Source: Allacma fusca
Lineage: Eukaryota > Arthropoda > Collembola > Symphypleona > Sminthuridae
Assembly: GCA_947179485.1 (NCBI GenBank)
Contig: OX359246.1
Coordinates: 50,881,632-50,945,631 of the forward strand
Length of the DNA: 64,000 bases
Direction: 5' to 3'
Shown: one piece after another, positions 1-11,071 of the stretch
How positions within the stretch are numbered: the first letter of the stretch is position 1
Layout: every line of letters begins with the position of its first letter
Notes under the pieces: model-generated
The model's database searches: none
Told to the model about the DNA's origin: nothing
What the model saw: the letters and a program-made list of their open reading frames with translations, nothing else
Translations under genes and position numbers: made by a program

Positions 1-442
1 TCACTTTTCCAACGGTTTGCTGAACTCGTCCGATTCTCCTCAAACTTTGGGAATACATTCGGGCAGTATCCTAAAGCTTAATTCTCGAATTTGAGTTGAA
101 TCGAAAAACTTTAAAAATAGCGATGAAAATGACGTGCCGTTGCTCTAGTCACTTTTTTAAGGGTTTCCTGAACTCGTCCGATTCTCCTCAAACTTTGGGA
201 ATACTATCGGGCAGTCTGCTTAAGCTCAATTCTCGACTTTGAGGTGAATCGAAAAACTTTAAAAATAGCGATTAAAATGAAGTGTCGTTGCTCTGGTCAC
301 TTTTTTAAGGGTTTCCTGAACTCGTCCGATTCTCCTTAAACTTTGGGAATACTATCGGGCAGTCTGCCAAAGCTCAATTCTCGAATTTGAGGTGAATCGA
401 AAAACTTTAAAAATAGCGATAAAAATGACGTCGTTTCTGTGG

Positions 443-590
443 TCACTTTTTCGGTTGTTTTCTGAACTCGTCCGATTCTCCTCAAACTGTGGCAATACAT
501 TCGGGCAGTATCCTAAAGCTTAATTTTCGAATTTGAGTTGAATCGAACAACTTTAGAAATAGCGATTAAAATGAAGTGTCGTTGCTCTGG
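443..590. repeat. Reference beta-subfamily monomer (D)
   Basis: A typical beta monomer. It is preceded by GTTTCTGTGG instead of GTTGCTCTGG and reads CGGTTGTTTTCTGAAC after the T-tract. D is marked by ACTGTGGCAATACATTCGGG, CAGTATCCTAAAGCTTAATTTTCG and GAACAACTTTAGAAATAG. The tail returns to the alpha type. The preceding interval is 146 bp because the junction reads TGACGTCG, not TGACGTGTCG, a 2-bp loss. Confidence 0.88.
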
Positions 591-651
591 TCACTTTTTC
601 AAGGGTTTCCTGAACTCGTCCGAATCCCATCAAACTTTGGGAATACACTCG

Positions 652-662
652 GGCAGTCTGCC
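652..662. other. 11-bp dyad in monomer, GGCAGTCTGCC (example)
   Basis: A perfect 5-bp inverted repeat (GGCAG/CTGCC) around a single T. It lies at monomer positions 62-72 and recurs in every monomer whose text reads GGGCAGTCTGCC. It is broken in monomers reading CTGCTAAAG, CTGCTTAAG or CAGTATCC. Protein binding is not shown by the sequence. Confidence 0.7.
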
Positions 663-666
663 AAAG

Positions 667-685
667 CTCAATTCTCGAATTTGAG
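667..685. other. 19-nt imperfect palindrome in monomer (example)
   Basis: CTCAATTCTCGAATTTGAG pairs CTCAATTC with GAATTTGAG with one unpaired T, so a short stem with a TC loop is possible. It sits at monomer positions 77-95, four bases after the 11-bp dyad. It is present in most alpha and many beta monomers. The CGACTTTGAG and CTTAATTTTCG variants weaken it. Dyads of this kind are reported in satellites that lack CENP-B boxes (general knowledge); function here is inferred. Confidence 0.65.
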
Positions 686-693
686 TTGAATCG

Positions 694-719
694 AAAAACT
701 TTAAAAATAGCAATGAAAA
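694..719. other. Clustered A-tracts at the monomer tail (example)
   Basis: A-runs start at 694, 703 and 716, followed by a T-run from 743. The spacing averages about one helical turn, so this part of each monomer may be intrinsically bent. Nearly all monomers carry the GAAAAACTTTAAAAATAGCGAT core, the most invariant block of the array. Bending is inferred. Confidence 0.5.
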
Positions 720-1033
720 TGAAGTGCCGTTGCTCTAGTCACTTTTTTAAGGGTTTCCTAAACTCGTACGATTCTCCTCAAACTTTGGGAATACTATCGG
801 GCAGTCTGCTAAAGCTCAATTCTCGACTTTGAGGTGAATCGAAAAACTTTAAAAATAGCAATAAAATGACGTGTCGTTTCTGTGGTCACTTTTTCGGTTG
901 TTTTCTGAACCGGTCCGAATCCCCTCAAACTTTGGGAATACACTCGGGCAGTCTGCCAAAGCTCAATTCTCGAATTTGAGGTGAATCGAAAAACTTTAAA
1001 AATAGCGATTAAAATGAAGTGTCGTTGCTCTGG

Positions 1034-2214
1034 TCACTTTTTCAACGGTTTGCTGAACTCGTCCGATTCTCCTCAAACTTTGGGAATACATTCGGGCAGT
1101 ATCCTAAAGCTTAATTCTCGAATTTGAGTTGAATCGAAAAACTTTAAAAATAGCGATGAAAATGACGTGCCGTTGCTCTAGTCACTTTTTTAAGGGTTTC
1201 CTGAACTCGTCCGATTCTCCTCAAACTTTGGGAATACTATCGGGCAGTCTGCTTAAGCTCAATTCTCGACTTTGAGGTGAATCGAAAAACTTTAAAAATA
1301 GCGATTAAAATGAAGTGTCGTTGCTCTGGTCACTTTTTTAAGGGTTTCCTGAACTCGTCCGAATCCCATCAAACTTTGGGAATACACTCGGGCAGTCTGC
1401 CAAAGCTCAATTCTCGACTTTGAGTTGAATCGAAAAACTTTAAAAATAGCGATGAAAATGACGTGCCATTGCTCTAGTCACTTTTTCAAGGGTTTCCTGA
1501 ACTCGTCCGATTCTCCTCAAACTTTGGCAATACACTCAGGCAGTCTGCCAAAGCTCAATTCTCGATTTTGAGGTGAATCGAAAAACTTTAAAAATAGCGA
1601 TAAAAATGACGTCGTTTCTGTGGTCACTTTTTCGGTTGTTTTCTGAACTCGTCCGATTCTCCTCAAACTGTGGCAATACATTCGGGCAGTATCCTAAAGC
1701 TTAATTTTCGAATTTGAGTTGAATCGAACAACTTTAGAAATAGCGATTAAAATGAAGTGTCGTTGCTCTGGTCACTTTTTCAAGGGTTTCCTGAACTCGT
1801 CCGAATCCCATCAAACTTTGGGAATACACTCGGGCAGTCTGCCAAAGCTCAATTCTCGAATTTGAGTTGAATCGAAAAACTTTAAAAATAGCAATGAAAA
1901 TGAAGTGCCGTTGCTCTAGTCACTTTTTTAAGGGTTTCCTAAACTCGTACGATTCTCCTCAAACTTTGGGAATACTATCGGGCAGTCTGCTAAAGCTCAA
2001 TTCTCGACTTTGAGGTGAATCGAAAAACTTTAAAAATAGCAATAAAATGACGTGTCGTTTCTGTGGTCACTTTTTCGGTTGTTTTCTGAACCGGTCCGAA
2101 TCCCCTCAAACTTTGGGAATACACTCGGGCAGTCTGCCAAAGCTCAATTCTCGAATTTGAGGTGAATCGAAAAACTTTAAAAATAGCGATTAAAATGAAG
2201 TGTCGTTGCTCTGG
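1034..2214. repeat. Canonical HOR, 8-mer A-B-K-J-D-E-F-G (1,181 bp)
   Basis: Starts are A 1034, B 1182, K 1330, J 1478, D 1624, E 1772, F 1920 and G 2067. K has CGAATCCCATC followed by CGACTTTGAGTTG and GTGCCATTGC. J has TTTGGCAATACACTCAGGC and CTCGATTTTGAGG and is 146 bp. This is the basic unit of domain I. Confidence 0.9.
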
Positions 2215-3395
2215 TCACTTTTTCAACGGTTTGCTGAACTCGTCCGATTCTCCTCAAACTTTGGGAATACATTCGGGCAGTATCCTAAAGCTTAATTCTC
2301 GAATTTGAGTTGAATCGAAAAACTTTAAAAATAGCGATGAAAATGACGTGCCGTTGCTCTAGTCACTTTTTTAAGGGTTTCCTGAACTCGTCCGATTCTC
2401 CTCAAACTTTGGGAATACTATCGGGCAGTCTGCTTAAGCTCAATTCTCGACTTTGAGGTGAATCGAAAAACTTTAAAAATAGCGATTAAAATGAAGTGTC
2501 GTTGCTCTGGTCACTTTTTTAAGGGTTTCCTGAACTCGTCCGAATCCCATCAAACTTTGGGAATACACTCGGGCAGTCTGCCAAAGCTCAATTCTCGACT
2601 TTGAGTTGAATCGAAAAACTTTAAAAATAGCGATGAAAATGACGTGCCATTGCTCTAGTCACTTTTTCAAGGGTTTCCTGAACTCGTCCGATTCTCCTCA
2701 AACTTTGGCAATACACTCAGGCAGTCTGCCAAAGCTCAATTCTCGATTTTGAGGTGAATCGAAAAACTTTAAAAATAGCGATAAAAATGACGTCGTTTCT
2801 GTGGTCACTTTTTCGGTTGTTTTCTGAACTCGTCCGATTCTCCTCAAACTGTGGCAATACATTCGGGCAGTATCCTAAAGCTTAATTTTCGAATTTGAGT
2901 TGAATCGAACAACTTTAGAAATAGCGATTAAAATGAAGTGTCGTTGCTCTGGTCACTTTTTCAAGGGTTTCCTGAACTCGTCCGAATCCCATCAAACTTT
3001 GGGAATACACTCGGGCAGTCTGCCAAAGCTCAATTCTCGAATTTGAGTTGAATCGAAAAACTTTAAAAATAGCAATGAAAATGAAGTGCCGTTGCTCTAG
3101 TCACTTTTTTAAGGGTTTCCTAAACTCGTACGATTCTCCTCAAACTTTGGGAATACTATCGGGCAGTCTGCTAAAGCTCAATTCTCGACTTTGAGGTGAA
3201 TCGAAAAACTTTAAAAATAGCAATAAAATGACGTGTCGTTTCTGTGGTCACTTTTTCGGTTGTTTTCTGAACCGGTCCGAATCCCCTCAAACTTTGGGAA
3301 TACACTCGGGCAGTCTGCCAAAGCTCAATTCTCGAATTTGAGGTGAATCGAAAAACTTTAAAAATAGCGATTAAAATGAAGTGTCGTTGCTCTGG
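2215..3395. repeat. HOR 8-mer A-B-K-J-D-E-F-G (1,181 bp)
   Basis: Same monomer order and length as the preceding copy. I see no difference between the two at the diagnostic positions. Confidence 0.9.
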
Positions 3396-4576
3396 TCACT
3401 TTTTCAACGGTTTGCTGAACTCGTCCGATTCTCCTCAAACTTTGGGAATACATTCGGGCAGTATCCTAAAGCTTAATTCTCGAATTTGAGTTGAATCGAA
3501 AAACTTTAAAAATAGCGATGAAAATGACGTGCCGTTGCTCTAGTCACTTTTTTAAGGGTTTCCTGAACTCGTCCGATTCTCCTCAAACTTTGGGAATACT
3601 ATCGGGCAGTCTGCTTAAGCTCAATTCTCGACTTTGAGGTGAATCGAAAAACTTTAAAAATAGCGATTAAAATGAAGTGTCGTTGCTCTGGTCACTTTTT
3701 TAAGGGTTTCCTGAACTCGTCCGAATCCCATCAAACTTTGGGAATACACTCGGGCAGTCTGCCAAAGCTCAATTCTCGACTTTGAGTTGAATCGAAAAAC
3801 TTTAAAAATAGCGATGAAAATGACGTGCCATTGCTCTAGTCACTTTTTCAAGGGTTTCCTGAACTCGTCCGATTCTCCTCAAACTTTGGCAATACACTCA
3901 GGCAGTCTGCCAAAGCTCAATTCTCGATTTTGAGGTGAATCGAAAAACTTTAAAAATAGCGATAAAAATGACGTCGTTTCTGTGGTCACTTTTTCGGTTG
4001 TTTTCTGAACTCGTCCGATTCTCCTCAAACTGTGGCAATACATTCGGGCAGTATCCTAAAGCTTAATTTTCGAATTTGAGTTGAATCGAACAACTTTAGA
4101 AATAGCGATTAAAATGAAGTGTCGTTGCTCTGGTCACTTTTTCAAGGGTTTCCTGAACTCGTCCGAATCCCATCAAACTTTGGGAATACACTCGGGCAGT
4201 CTGCCAAAGCTCAATTCTCGAATTTGAGTTGAATCGAAAAACTTTAAAAATAGCAATGAAAATGAAGTGCCGTTGCTCTAGTCACTTTTTTAAGGGTTTC
4301 CTAAACTCGTACGATTCTCCTCAAACTTTGGGAATACTATCGGGCAGTCTGCTAAAGCTCAATTCTCGACTTTGAGGTGAATCGAAAAACTTTAAAAATA
4401 GCAATAAAATGACGTGTCGTTTCTGTGGTCACTTTTTCGGTTGTTTTCTAAACCGGTCCGAATCCCCTCAAACTTTGGGAATACACTCGGGCAGTCTGCC
4501 AAAGCGCAATTCTCGAATTTGAGGTGAATCGAAAAACTTTAAAAATAGCGATTAAAATGAAGTGTCGTTGCTCTGG
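3396..4576. repeat. HOR 8-mer with variant G monomer
   Basis: 8-mer of 1,181 bp. Its G monomer has CTAAACCGG (not CTGAACCGG) near 4449 and AAGCGCAATT (not AAGCTCAATT) near 4504. The GCGC allele marks a sublineage found later in many domain I HORs. Confidence 0.88.
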
Positions 4577-5609
4577 TCACTTTTTCAACGGTTTGCTGAA
4601 CTCGTCCGATTCTCCTCAAACTTTGGGAATACATTCGGGCAGTATCCTAAAGCTTAATTCTCGAATTTGAGTTGAATCGAAAAACTTTAAAAATAGCGAT
4701 GAAAATGACGTGCCGTTGCTCTAGTCACTTTTTTAAGGGTTTCCTGAACTCGTCCGAATCCCATCAAACTTTGGGAATACACTCGGGCAGTCTGCCAAAG
4801 CTCAATTCTCGACTTTGAGTTGAATCGAAAAACTTTAAAAATAGCGATGAAAATGACGTGCCATTGCTCTAGTCACTTTTTCAAGGGTTTCCTGAACTCG
4901 TCCGATTCTCCTCAAACTTTGGCAATACACTCAGGCAGTCTGCCAAAGCTCAATTCTCGATTTTGAGGTGAATCGAAAAACTTTAAAAATAGCGATAAAA
5001 ATGACGTCGTTTCTGTGGTCACTTTTTCGGTTGTTTTCTGAACTCGTCCGATTCTCCTCAAACTGTGGCAATACATTCGGGCAGTATCCTAAAGCTTAAT
5101 TTTCGAATTTGAGTTGAATCGAACAACTTTAGAAATAGCGATTAAAATGAAGTGTCGTTGCTCTGGTCACTTTTTCAAGGGTTTCCTGAACTCGTCCGAA
5201 TCCCATCAAACTTTGGGAATACACTCGGGCAGTCTGCCAAAGCTCAATTCTCGAATTTGAGTTGAATCGAAAAACTTTAAAAATAGCAATGAAAATGAAG
5301 TGCCGTTGCTCTAGTCACTTTTTTAAGGGTTTCCTAAACTCGTACGATTCTCCTCAAACTTTGGGAATACTATCGGGCAGTCTGCTAAAGCTCAATTCTC
5401 GACTTTGAGGTGAATCGAAAAACTTTAAAAATAGCAATAAAATGACGTGTCGTTTCTGTGGTCACTTTTTCGGTTGTTTTCTGAACCGGTCCGAATCCCC
5501 TCAAACTTTGGGAATACACTCGGGCAGTCTGCCAAAGCTCAATTCTCGAATTTGAGGTGAATCGAAAAACTTTAAAAATAGCGATTAAAATGAAGTGTCG
5601 TTGCTCTGG
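4577..5609. repeat. HOR 7-mer A-[B/K]-J-D-E-F-G (1,033 bp)
   Basis: One monomer is missing: the second monomer starts as B (CTAGTCACTTTTTTAAGGG) and switches to K (CGAATCCCATC) near 4755. The loss is exactly 148 bp, as expected from unequal exchange between aligned monomers. Confidence 0.88.
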
Positions 5610-6790
5610 TCACTTTTTCAACGGTTTGCTGAACTCGTCCGATTCTCCTCAAACTTTGGGAATACATTCGGGCAGTATCCTAAAGCTTAATTCTCGAATT
5701 TGAGTTGAATCGAAAAACTTTAAAAATAGCGATGAAAATGACGTGCCGTTGCTCTAGTCACTTTTTTAAGGGTTTCCTGAACTCGTCCGATTCTCCTCAA
5801 ACTTTGGGAATACTATCGGGCAGTCTGCTTAAGCTCAATTCTCGACTTTGAGGTGAATCGAAAAACTTTAAAAATAGCGATTAAAATGAAGTGTCGTTGC
5901 TCTGGTCACTTTTTTAAGGGTTTCCTGAACTCGTCCGAATCCCATCAAACTTTGGGAATACACTCGGGCAGTCTGCCAAAGCTCAATTCTCGACTTTGAG
6001 TTGAATCGAAAAACTTTAAAAATAGCGATGAAAATGACGTGCCATTGCTCTAGTCACTTTTTCAAGGGTTTCCTGAACTCGTCCGATTCTCCTCAAACTT
6101 TGGCAATACACTCAGGCAGTCTGCCAAAGCTCAATTCTCGATTTTGAGGTGAATCGAAAAACTTTAAAAATAGCGATAAAAATGACGTCGTTTCTGTGGT
6201 CACTTTTTCGGTTGTTTTCTGAACTCGTCCGATTCTCCTCAAACTGTGGCAATACATTCGGGCAGTATCCTAAAGCTTAATTTTCGAATTTGAGTTGAAT
6301 CGAACAACTTTAGAAATAGCGATTAAAATGAAGTGTCGTTGCTCTGGTCACTTTTTCAAGGGTTTCCTGAACTCGTCCGAATCCCATCAAACTTTGGGAA
6401 TACACTCGGGCAGTCTGCCAAAGCTCAATTCTCGAATTTGAGTTGAATCGAAAAACTTTAAAAATAGCAATGAAAATGAAGTGCCGTTGCTCTAGTCACT
6501 TTTTTAAGGGTTTCCTAAACTCGTACGATTCTCCTCAAACTTTGGGAATACTATCGGGCAGTCTGCTAAAGCTCAATTCTCGACTTTGAGGTGAATCGAA
6601 AAACTTTAAAAATAGCAATAAAATGACGTGTCGTTTCTGTGGTCACTTTTTCGGTTGTTTTCTGAACCGGTCCGAATCCCCTCAAACTTTGGGAATACAC
6701 TCGGGCAGTCTGCCAAAGCTCAATTCTCGAATTTGAGGTGAATCGAAAAACTTTAAAAATAGCGATTAAAATGAAGTGTCGTTGCTCTGG
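5610..6790. repeat. HOR 8-mer (1,181 bp)
   Basis: Canonical order A-B-K-J-D-E-F-G with GCTC in G. Confidence 0.9.
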
Positions 6791-7971
6791 TCACTTTTTC
6801 AACGGTTTGCTGAACTCGTCCGATTCTCCTCAAACTTTGGGAATACATTCGGGCAGTATCCTAAAGCTTAATTCTCGAATTTGAGTTGAATCGAAAAACT
6901 TTAAAAATAGCGATGAAAATGACGTGCCGTTGCTCTAGTCACTTTTTTAAGGGTTTCCTGAACTCGTCCGATTCTCCTCAAACTTTGGGAATACTATCGG
7001 GCAGTCTGCTTAAGCTCAATTCTCGACTTTGAGGTGAATCGAAAAACTTTAAAAATAGCGATTAAAATGAAGTGTCGTTGCTCTGGTCACTTTTTTAAGG
7101 GTTTCCTGAACTCGTCCGAATCCCATCAAACTTTGGGAATACACTCGGGCAGTCTGCCAAAGCTCAATTCTCGACTTTGAGTTGAATCGAAAAACTTTAA
7201 AAATAGCGATGAAAATGACGTGCCATTGCTCTAGTCACTTTTTCAAGGGTTTCCTGAACTCGTCCGATTCTCCTCAAACTTTGGCAATACACTCAGGCAG
7301 TCTGCCAAAGCTCAATTCTCGATTTTGAGGTGAATCGAAAAACTTTAAAAATAGCGATAAAAATGACGTCGTTTCTGTGGTCACTTTTTCGGTTGTTTTC
7401 TGAACTCGTCCGATTCTCCTCAAACTGTGGCAATACATTCGGGCAGTATCCTAAAGCTTAATTTTCGAATTTGAGTTGAATCGAACAACTTTAGAAATAG
7501 CGATTAAAATGAAGTGTCGTTGCTCTGGTCACTTTTTCAAGGGTTTCCTGAACTCGTCCGAATCCCATCAAACTTTGGGAATACACTCGGGCAGTCTGCC
7601 AAAGCTCAATTCTCGAATTTGAGTTGAATCGAAAAACTTTAAAAATAGCAATGAAAATGAAGTGCCGTTGCTCTAGTCACTTTTTTAAGGGTTTCCTAAA
7701 CTCGTACGATTCTCCTCAAACTTTGGGAATACTATCGGGCAGTCTGCTAAAGCTCAATTCTCGACTTTGAGGTGAATCGAAAAACTTTAAAAATAGCAAT
7801 AAAATGACGTGTCGTTTCTGTGGTCACTTTTTCGGTTGTTTTCTGAACCGGTCCGAATCCCCTCAAACTTTGGGAATACACTCGGGCAGTCTGCCAAAGC
7901 TCAATTCTCGAATTTGAGGTGAATCGAAAAACTTTAAAAATAGCGATTAAAATGAAGTGTCGTTGCTCTGG
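6791..7971. repeat. HOR 8-mer (1,181 bp)
   Basis: Canonical order A-B-K-J-D-E-F-G with GCTC in G. Confidence 0.9.
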
Positions 7972-9152
7972 TCACTTTTTCAACGGTTTGCTGAACTCGT
8001 CCGATTCTCCTCAAACTTTGGGAATACATTCGGGCAGTATCCTAAAGCTTAATTCTCGAATTTGAGTTGAATCGAAAAACTTTAAAAATAGCGATGAAAA
8101 TGACGTGCCGTTGCTCTAGTCACTTTTTTAAGGGTTTCCTGAACTCGTCCGATTCTCCTCAAACTTTGGGAATACTATCGGGCAGTCTGCTTAAGCTCAA
8201 TTCTCGACTTTGAGGTGAATCGAAAAACTTTAAAAATAGCGATTAAAATGAAGTGTCGTTGCTCTGGTCACTTTTTTAAGGGTTTCCTGAACTCGTCCGA
8301 ATCCCATCAAACTTTGGGAATACACTCGGGCAGTCTGCCAAAGCTCAATTCTCGACTTTGAGTTGAATCGAAAAACTTTAAAAATAGCGATGAAAATGAC
8401 GTGCCATTGCTCTAGTCACTTTTTCAAGGGTTTCCTGAACTCGTCCGATTCTCCTCAAACTTTGGCAATACACTCAGGCAGTCTGCCAAAGCTCAATTCT
8501 CGATTTTGAGGTGAATCGAAAAACTTTAAAAATAGCGATAAAAATGACGTCGTTTCTGTGGTCACTTTTTCGGTTGTTTTCTGAACTCGTCCGATTCTCC
8601 TCAAACTGTGGCAATACATTCGGGCAGTATCCTAAAGCTTAATTTTCGAATTTGAGTTGAATCGAACAACTTTAGAAATAGCGATTAAAATGAAGTGTCG
8701 TTGCTCTGGTCACTTTTTCAAGGGTTTCCTGAACTCGTCCGAATCCCATCAAACTTTGGGAATACACTCGGGCAGTCTGCCAAAGCTCAATTCTCGAATT
8801 TGAGTTGAATCGAAAAACTTTAAAAATAGCAATGAAAATGAAGTGCCGTTGCTCTAGTCACTTTTTTAAGGGTTTCCTAAACTCGTACGATTCTCCTCAA
8901 ACTTTGGGAATACTATCGGGCAGTCTGCTAAAGCACAATTCTCGACTTTGAGGTGAATCGAAAAACTTTAAAAATAGCAATAAAATGACGTGTCGTTTCT
9001 GTGGTCACTTTTTCGGTTGTTTTCTGAACCGGTCCGAATCCCCTCAAACTTTGGGAATACACTCGGGCAGTCTGCCAAAGCTCAATTCTCGAATTTGAGG
9101 TGAATCGAAAAACTTTAAAAATAGCGATTAAAATGAAGTGTCGTTGCTCTGG
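7972..9152. repeat. HOR 8-mer, F-GCAC allele (super-HOR first unit)
   Basis: Canonical 8-mer. F carries AAGCACAATT at about 8935. The same private change occurs at 12,035 and 21,338, which marks the first unit of three super-HOR copies. Confidence 0.88.
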
Positions 9153-10333
9153 TCACTTTTTCAACGGTTTGCTGAACTCGTCCGATTCTCCTCAAACTTT
9201 GGGAATACATTCGGGCAGTATCCTAAAGCTTAATTCTCGAATTTGAGTTGAATCGAAAAACTTTAAAAATAGCGATGAAAATGACGTGCCGTTGCTCTAG
9301 TCACTTTTTTAAGGGTTTCCTGAACTCGTCCGATTCTCCTCAAACTTTGGGAATACTATCGGGCAGTCTGCTTAAGCTCAATTCTCGACTTTGAGGTGAA
9401 TCGAAAAACTTTAAAAATAGCGATTAAAATGAAGTGTCGTTGCTCTGGTCACTTTTTTAAGGGTTTCCTGAACTCGTCCGAATCCCATCAAACTTTGGGA
9501 ATACACTCGGGCAGTCTGCCAAAGCTCAATTCTCGACTTTGAGTTGAATCGAAAAACTTTAAAAATAGCGATGAAAATGACGTGCCATTGCTCTAGTCAC
9601 TTTTTCAAGGGTTTCCTGAACTCGTCCGATTCTCCTCAAACTTTGGCAATACACTCAGGCAGTCTGCCAAAGCTCAATTCTCGATTTTGAGGTGAATCGA
9701 AAAACTTTAAAAATAGCGATAAAAATGACGTCGTTTCTGTGGTCACTTTTTCGGTTGTTTTCTGAACTCGTCCGATTCTCCTCAAACTGTGGCAATACAT
9801 TCGGGCAGTATCCTAAAGCTTAATTTTCGAATTTGAGTTGAATCGAACAACTTTAGAAATAGCGATTAAAATGAAGTGTCGTTGCTCTGGTCACTTTTTC
9901 AAGGGTTTCCTGAACTCGTCCGAATCCCATCAAACTTTGGGAATACACTCGGGCAGTCTGCCAAAGCTCAATTCTCGAATTTGAGTTGAATCGAAAAACT
10001 TTAAAAATAGCAATGAAAATGAAGTGCCGTTGCTCTAGTCACTTTTTTAAGGGTTTCCTAAACTCGTACGATTCTCCTCAAACTTTGGGAATACTATCGG
10101 GCAGTCTGCTAAAGCTCAATTCTCGACTTTGAGGTGAATCGAAAAACTTTAAAAATAGCAATAAAATGACGTGTCGTTTCTGTGGTCACTTTTTCGGTTG
10201 TTTTCTGAACCGGTCCGAATCCCCTCAAACTTTGGGAATACACTCGGGCAGTCTGCCAAAGCGCAATTCTCGAATTTGAGGTGAATCGAAAAACTTTAAA
10301 AATAGCGATTAAAATGAAGTGTCGTTGCTCTGG
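9153..10333. repeat. HOR 8-mer, G-GCGC allele (super-HOR second unit)
   Basis: Canonical 8-mer whose G carries AAGCGCAATT near 10,262. It follows the F-GCAC unit, as in the copies at 12,253 and 21,556. Confidence 0.88.
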
Positions 10334-11071
10334 TCACTTTTTCAACGGTTTGCTGAACTCGTCCGATTCTCCTCAAACTTTGGGAATACATTCGGGCAGT
10401 ATCCTAAAGCTTAATTCTCGAATTTGAGTTGAATCGAAAAACTTTAAAAATAGCGATGAAAATGACGTGCCGTTGCTCTAGTCACTTTTTTAAGGGTTTC
10501 CTGAACTCGTCCGAATCCCATCAAACTTTGGGAATACACTCGGGCAGTCTGCCAAAGCTCAATTCTCGACTTTGAGTTGAATCGAAAAACTTTAAAAATA
10601 GCGATGAAAATGACGTGCCATTGCTCTAGTCACTTTTTCAAGGGTTTCCTGAACTCGTCCGATTCTCCTCAAACTTTGGCAATACACTCAGGCAGTCTGC
10701 CAAAGCTCAATTCTCGATTTTGAGGTGAATCGAAAAACTTTAAAAATAGCGATAAAAATGACGTCGTTTCTGTGGTCACTTTTTCGGTTGTTTTCTGAAC
10801 TCGTCCGATTCTCCTCAAACTGTGGCAATACATTCGGGCAGTATCCTAAAGCTTAATTTTCGAATTTGAGTTGAATCGAACAACTTTAGAAATAGCGATT
10901 AAAATGAAGTGTCGTTGCTCTGGTCACTTTTTCAAGGGTTTCCTGAACTCGTCCGAATCCCATCAAACTTTGGGAATACACTCGGGCAGTCTGCCAAAGC
11001 TCAATTCTCGAATTTGAGGTGAATCGAAAAACTTTAAAAATAGCGATTAAAATGAAGTGTCGTTGCTCTGG
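10334..11071. repeat. HOR 5-mer A-[B/K]-J-D-[E/G] (738 bp)
   Basis: Shortest HOR of domain I. The B/K hybrid removes one monomer. A second fusion near 11,020 begins as E and ends as G (TTTGAGGTGAATCG then CGATTAAAATGAAG), removing F and most of G. The difference from 1,181 bp is 443 bp, exactly 148+148+147. Confidence 0.87.

Larger units (their letters stand above)
591..738. repeat. Reference alpha-subfamily monomer (E)
   Basis: A typical 148-bp alpha monomer. After the T-tract it reads CAAGGGTTTCCTGAACTCG, then CGAATCCCATC, then the GGCAGTCTGCC dyad, the CTCAATTC/GAATTTGAG dyad and the A-rich block, ending in the alpha tail GCCGTTGCTCTAG just before the next phase mark. By hand count it has 8 CpG dinucleotides and about 62 G+C of 148. 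Alpha monomers differ mainly in TCAAGGG versus TTAAGGG, CGATTCTCC versus CGAATCCC, and CACTCGGG versus CTATCGGG. Confidence 0.9.
1..1033. repeat. HOR copy, 7-mer A-B-C-D-E-F-G (1,033 bp)
   Basis: Monomer starts are A 1, B 149, C 297, D 443, E 591, F 739 and G 886. Signatures: A has TCAACGGTTTGCTG; B has CTATCGGGCAGTCTGCTTAAG; C has CTCCTTAAACTTTGG and ends TGACGTCG; F has CTAAACTCGTACG and GCAATAAAATG (147 bp); G has GAACCGGTCCGAATCCCC. It uses C where the other domain I HORs use K-J. The same 7-mer reappears at 50,523. Confidence 0.88.

Noticed and set aside
149-200. Telomere-like TTTTTTAAGGGTTT in alpha monomers
   Set aside because: TTAAGGG has an additional A relative to TTAGGG/TTTAGGG and occurs once per monomer, not in tandem. 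It is satellite sequence and not telomeric repeat.
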